From Hymenolepis diminuta (taxonomy: Eukaryota > Platyhelminthes > Cestoda > Cyclophyllidea > Hymenolepididae): a DNA stretch of 64,000 bases. Within the stretch, counting starts at the first letter, position 1. Each line of letters begins with the position of its first letter. Shown piece after piece: positions 63,601 through 64,000 of the stretch. The stretch covers positions 4,095,632 to 4,159,631 of the forward strand of contig CAADRB010000002.1 of NCBI GenBank assembly GCA_900708905.1, written 5' to 3'. The notes below the pieces were generated by a model, which saw only the letters and a program-made list of their open reading frames with translations, made no database searches and was not told the origin of the DNA. Made by a program: the position numbers and the translations under genes.

Positions 63601-63990
63601 GCCCAAAGTCATCTCCTTAGACCAGTGTGAGCAAACAGACTTCGAACTGGTATCCACGACAACATACCATGAACAGAAGACTGATTTTGAGACTGCTCGA
63701 TCAGAAATCAGTGATGTGGTACATGTTTTGGAAGAACCTGTGTACGTGAAGACCCAAGTACACATTTCAACTGTTACTGAAGGTTCTCAAACTGAACCTC
63801 TCTCATATGATTACCTGTCGGAAATGCTAAAACGACATCCTCGACCACAACCAGACATTAGAAGAGATCGGCATGACTGCCTCCATGATTTGGATATCAC
63901 AACGTACTTCTTTGATGAAGACACTCTTGAGGAGGAATACTATCAGAGAGTACAAGAAATCGAAACTCTCTCACCTCTTGGAGAACCTAT
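48690..63990 (+). CDS. Plakin/spectraplakin-family giant cytoskeletal protein (5' part, 12 exons, runs off the window)
   Basis: Plakins tie actin, microtubules or intermediate filaments to each other and to membrane junctions. Exons: 48690-48749, 49368-49472, 49546-49653, 50306-50380, 50465-50560, 50633-50761, 50830-51464, 51540-51645, 52006-52159, 52237-52313, 52489-52598 and 52642-63990. All introns are GT-AG, the joined frame is open, and it encodes 4,334 complete codons. Exons 2-7 encode helical, spectrin-repeat-like sequence, then a plakin-type SH3 (50941-51420): LCDYSTKNF, HVYVLDNA, then after an insertion VMWKVRTSDGSLTVDVPAVT. Here (A/C)CDY, (V/L)LDN and WKV...G....VP are SH3 landmarks of MACF1/dystonin/plectin. 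Exon 8 resumes a spectrin-like helix (WREAIDIWL). Exon 12 is one giant repeat exon. No CH (actin-binding) domains precede exon 1, which has its own ATG and leader, so this may be an isoform or a family member without an actin-binding domain. Phase-0 introns 1-6 suggest modular assembly. The family call is good; which plakin is unknown. Confidence 0.8.
50941..51420 (+). other. Plakin SH3 domain split by a 112-residue insertion
   Basis: The first half (VSGIMLCDYSTKNF to HVYVLDNA) is at 50941-51021 and the second half (VMWKVRTSDG to DVPAVTV) at 51358-51420. The 336 nt between (51022-51357) are open, in frame and rich in Thr, Ser and Glu. They include a Cys/His cluster at 51079-51141: CSTCTYCC, then five His, then PGCENC. 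The insertion sits where the loop between SH3 strands b and c (n-Src loop) should be. Splicing it out is unlikely: no donor/acceptor pair keeps the frame. Confidence 0.65.
52599..52641 (+). other. 43-nt intron that can end the short plakin isoform
   Basis: Donor GTAAGT, acceptor TTTTCTAG. The donor overlaps an in-frame stop (TA of the last codon plus the intronic G gives TAG at 52597-52599). Splicing makes TAT and opens the giant exon; retention would end the protein at 551 residues. Confidence 0.7.
52642..63990 (+). CDS. Giant 11,349-nt repeat exon of the plakin gene
   Basis: One uninterrupted exon of about 3,780 codons. The head (52642-53600) is acidic and Ser-rich (YYSSAEEYSSESDESQ) with Arg-rich patches. 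Then a mosaic of recurring modules runs to about 62900. (a) S-T-A-T-M-T-E-x-x-I-E-P-x-K-P-x-V-V-H-S-x-P-P-A, about 13 copies, e.g. 55669, 56747, 57913, 60016, 60909. (b) GIxTE...DAWTEA, about 6 copies: 53863, 54886, 55229, 55408, 55858, 57198. (c) RGTET..VEEP..VIKPERVVEVREAPP, 7 copies: 54459, 56440, 57668, 58445, 58658, 59371, 60509. (d) Links such as IRYG..QT....YEGI and ..EIQA. Typical composite order is a, an ISSG/DTGI segment, b or c, then d. The tail (63070-63990) is non-repetitive, with a predicted helical block (EFYELFRAVRKSVWERCVTE). The modules lack the canonical 38-residue plectin-repeat pattern. Thr, Ser, Glu, Val and Pro dominate and Cys is rare, so it is probably extended or disordered; function is unknown. 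Confidence 0.85.
58383..58768 (+). repeat. Recent 213-bp tandem duplication inside the giant exon
   Basis: 58383-58555 and 58596-58768 are identical over 173 bp, with a period of 213 bp (71 codons), so the frame is kept. Both encode module c (RGTETLQLEEPLPMIKAERV and following). All other copies of this module have diverged at nucleotide and protein level. Confidence 0.95.
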
Positions 63991-63996
63991 GTAAGT
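63988..63996 (+). other. Splice donor overlapping an in-frame stop at the end of the giant exon
   Basis: The sequence reads CCT AT|GTAAGT. If the perfect donor GTAAGT at 63991 is used, the protein continues beyond the window. If not, the frame ends Pro-Met-TAA (63992-63994) after 4,335 residues. The donor consensus favours splicing, but the window ends too soon to see an acceptor. Confidence 0.65.
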
Positions 63997-64000
63997 TATC

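Overview
The window looks like nuclear DNA of a parasitic flatworm, most likely a tapeworm. This is inferred from AT-rich DNA, spliced genes with very short introns (two of exactly 35 nt, others of 43 to 84 nt), and decayed Ty3/Gypsy retrotransposons with a tRNA-Trp primer site. The AT-richness points towards a Hymenolepis-like species, but the species cannot be fixed from sequence alone. A 50-N assembly gap lies at 27230-27279.

Layout. (1) 1-3931: non-coding, with two nearly identical 332-bp LTR-like arms in inverted orientation (1953-2284 and 3058-3389). (2) 3932-14658, + strand: a complete seven-exon gene for an ER glycerol-3-phosphate acyltransferase of the GPAT3/GPAT4 type, 459 residues, with all acyltransferase motifs. 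Its long introns hold a diverged tandem duplication, an antisense coding relic flanked by direct repeats, a tRNA-like SINE and copies of a dispersed repeat. (3) 14703-48240: about 33.5 kb with no intact gene that I can support. It holds a 5' LTR with primer-binding site, a solo LTR with a 4-bp target duplication, two gag-like relics with zinc knuckles, a possible Reeler-like exon relic, a second SINE copy, more dispersed repeats and microsatellites. (4) 48690-63990, + strand: the 5' part of a plakin-family cytoskeletal gene that runs to the window edge. Eleven small exons encode a plakin domain (spectrin-like helices around an SH3). They are followed by one 11,349-nt exon encoding about 3,780 residues of Thr/Ser/Glu/Pro/Val-rich repeats that I do not recognise as plectin repeats or any other named repeat.

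The two genes have unrelated jobs: glycerolipid synthesis in the ER, and cytoskeletal linkage. The strongest candidate for something undescribed is the giant repeat exon. It comes with a 112-residue insertion carrying a Cys/His cluster inside the plakin SH3, and with two splice donors that straddle in-frame stop codons, so splicing could switch between a 551-residue plakin-domain protein and a giant form of at least 4,334 residues.
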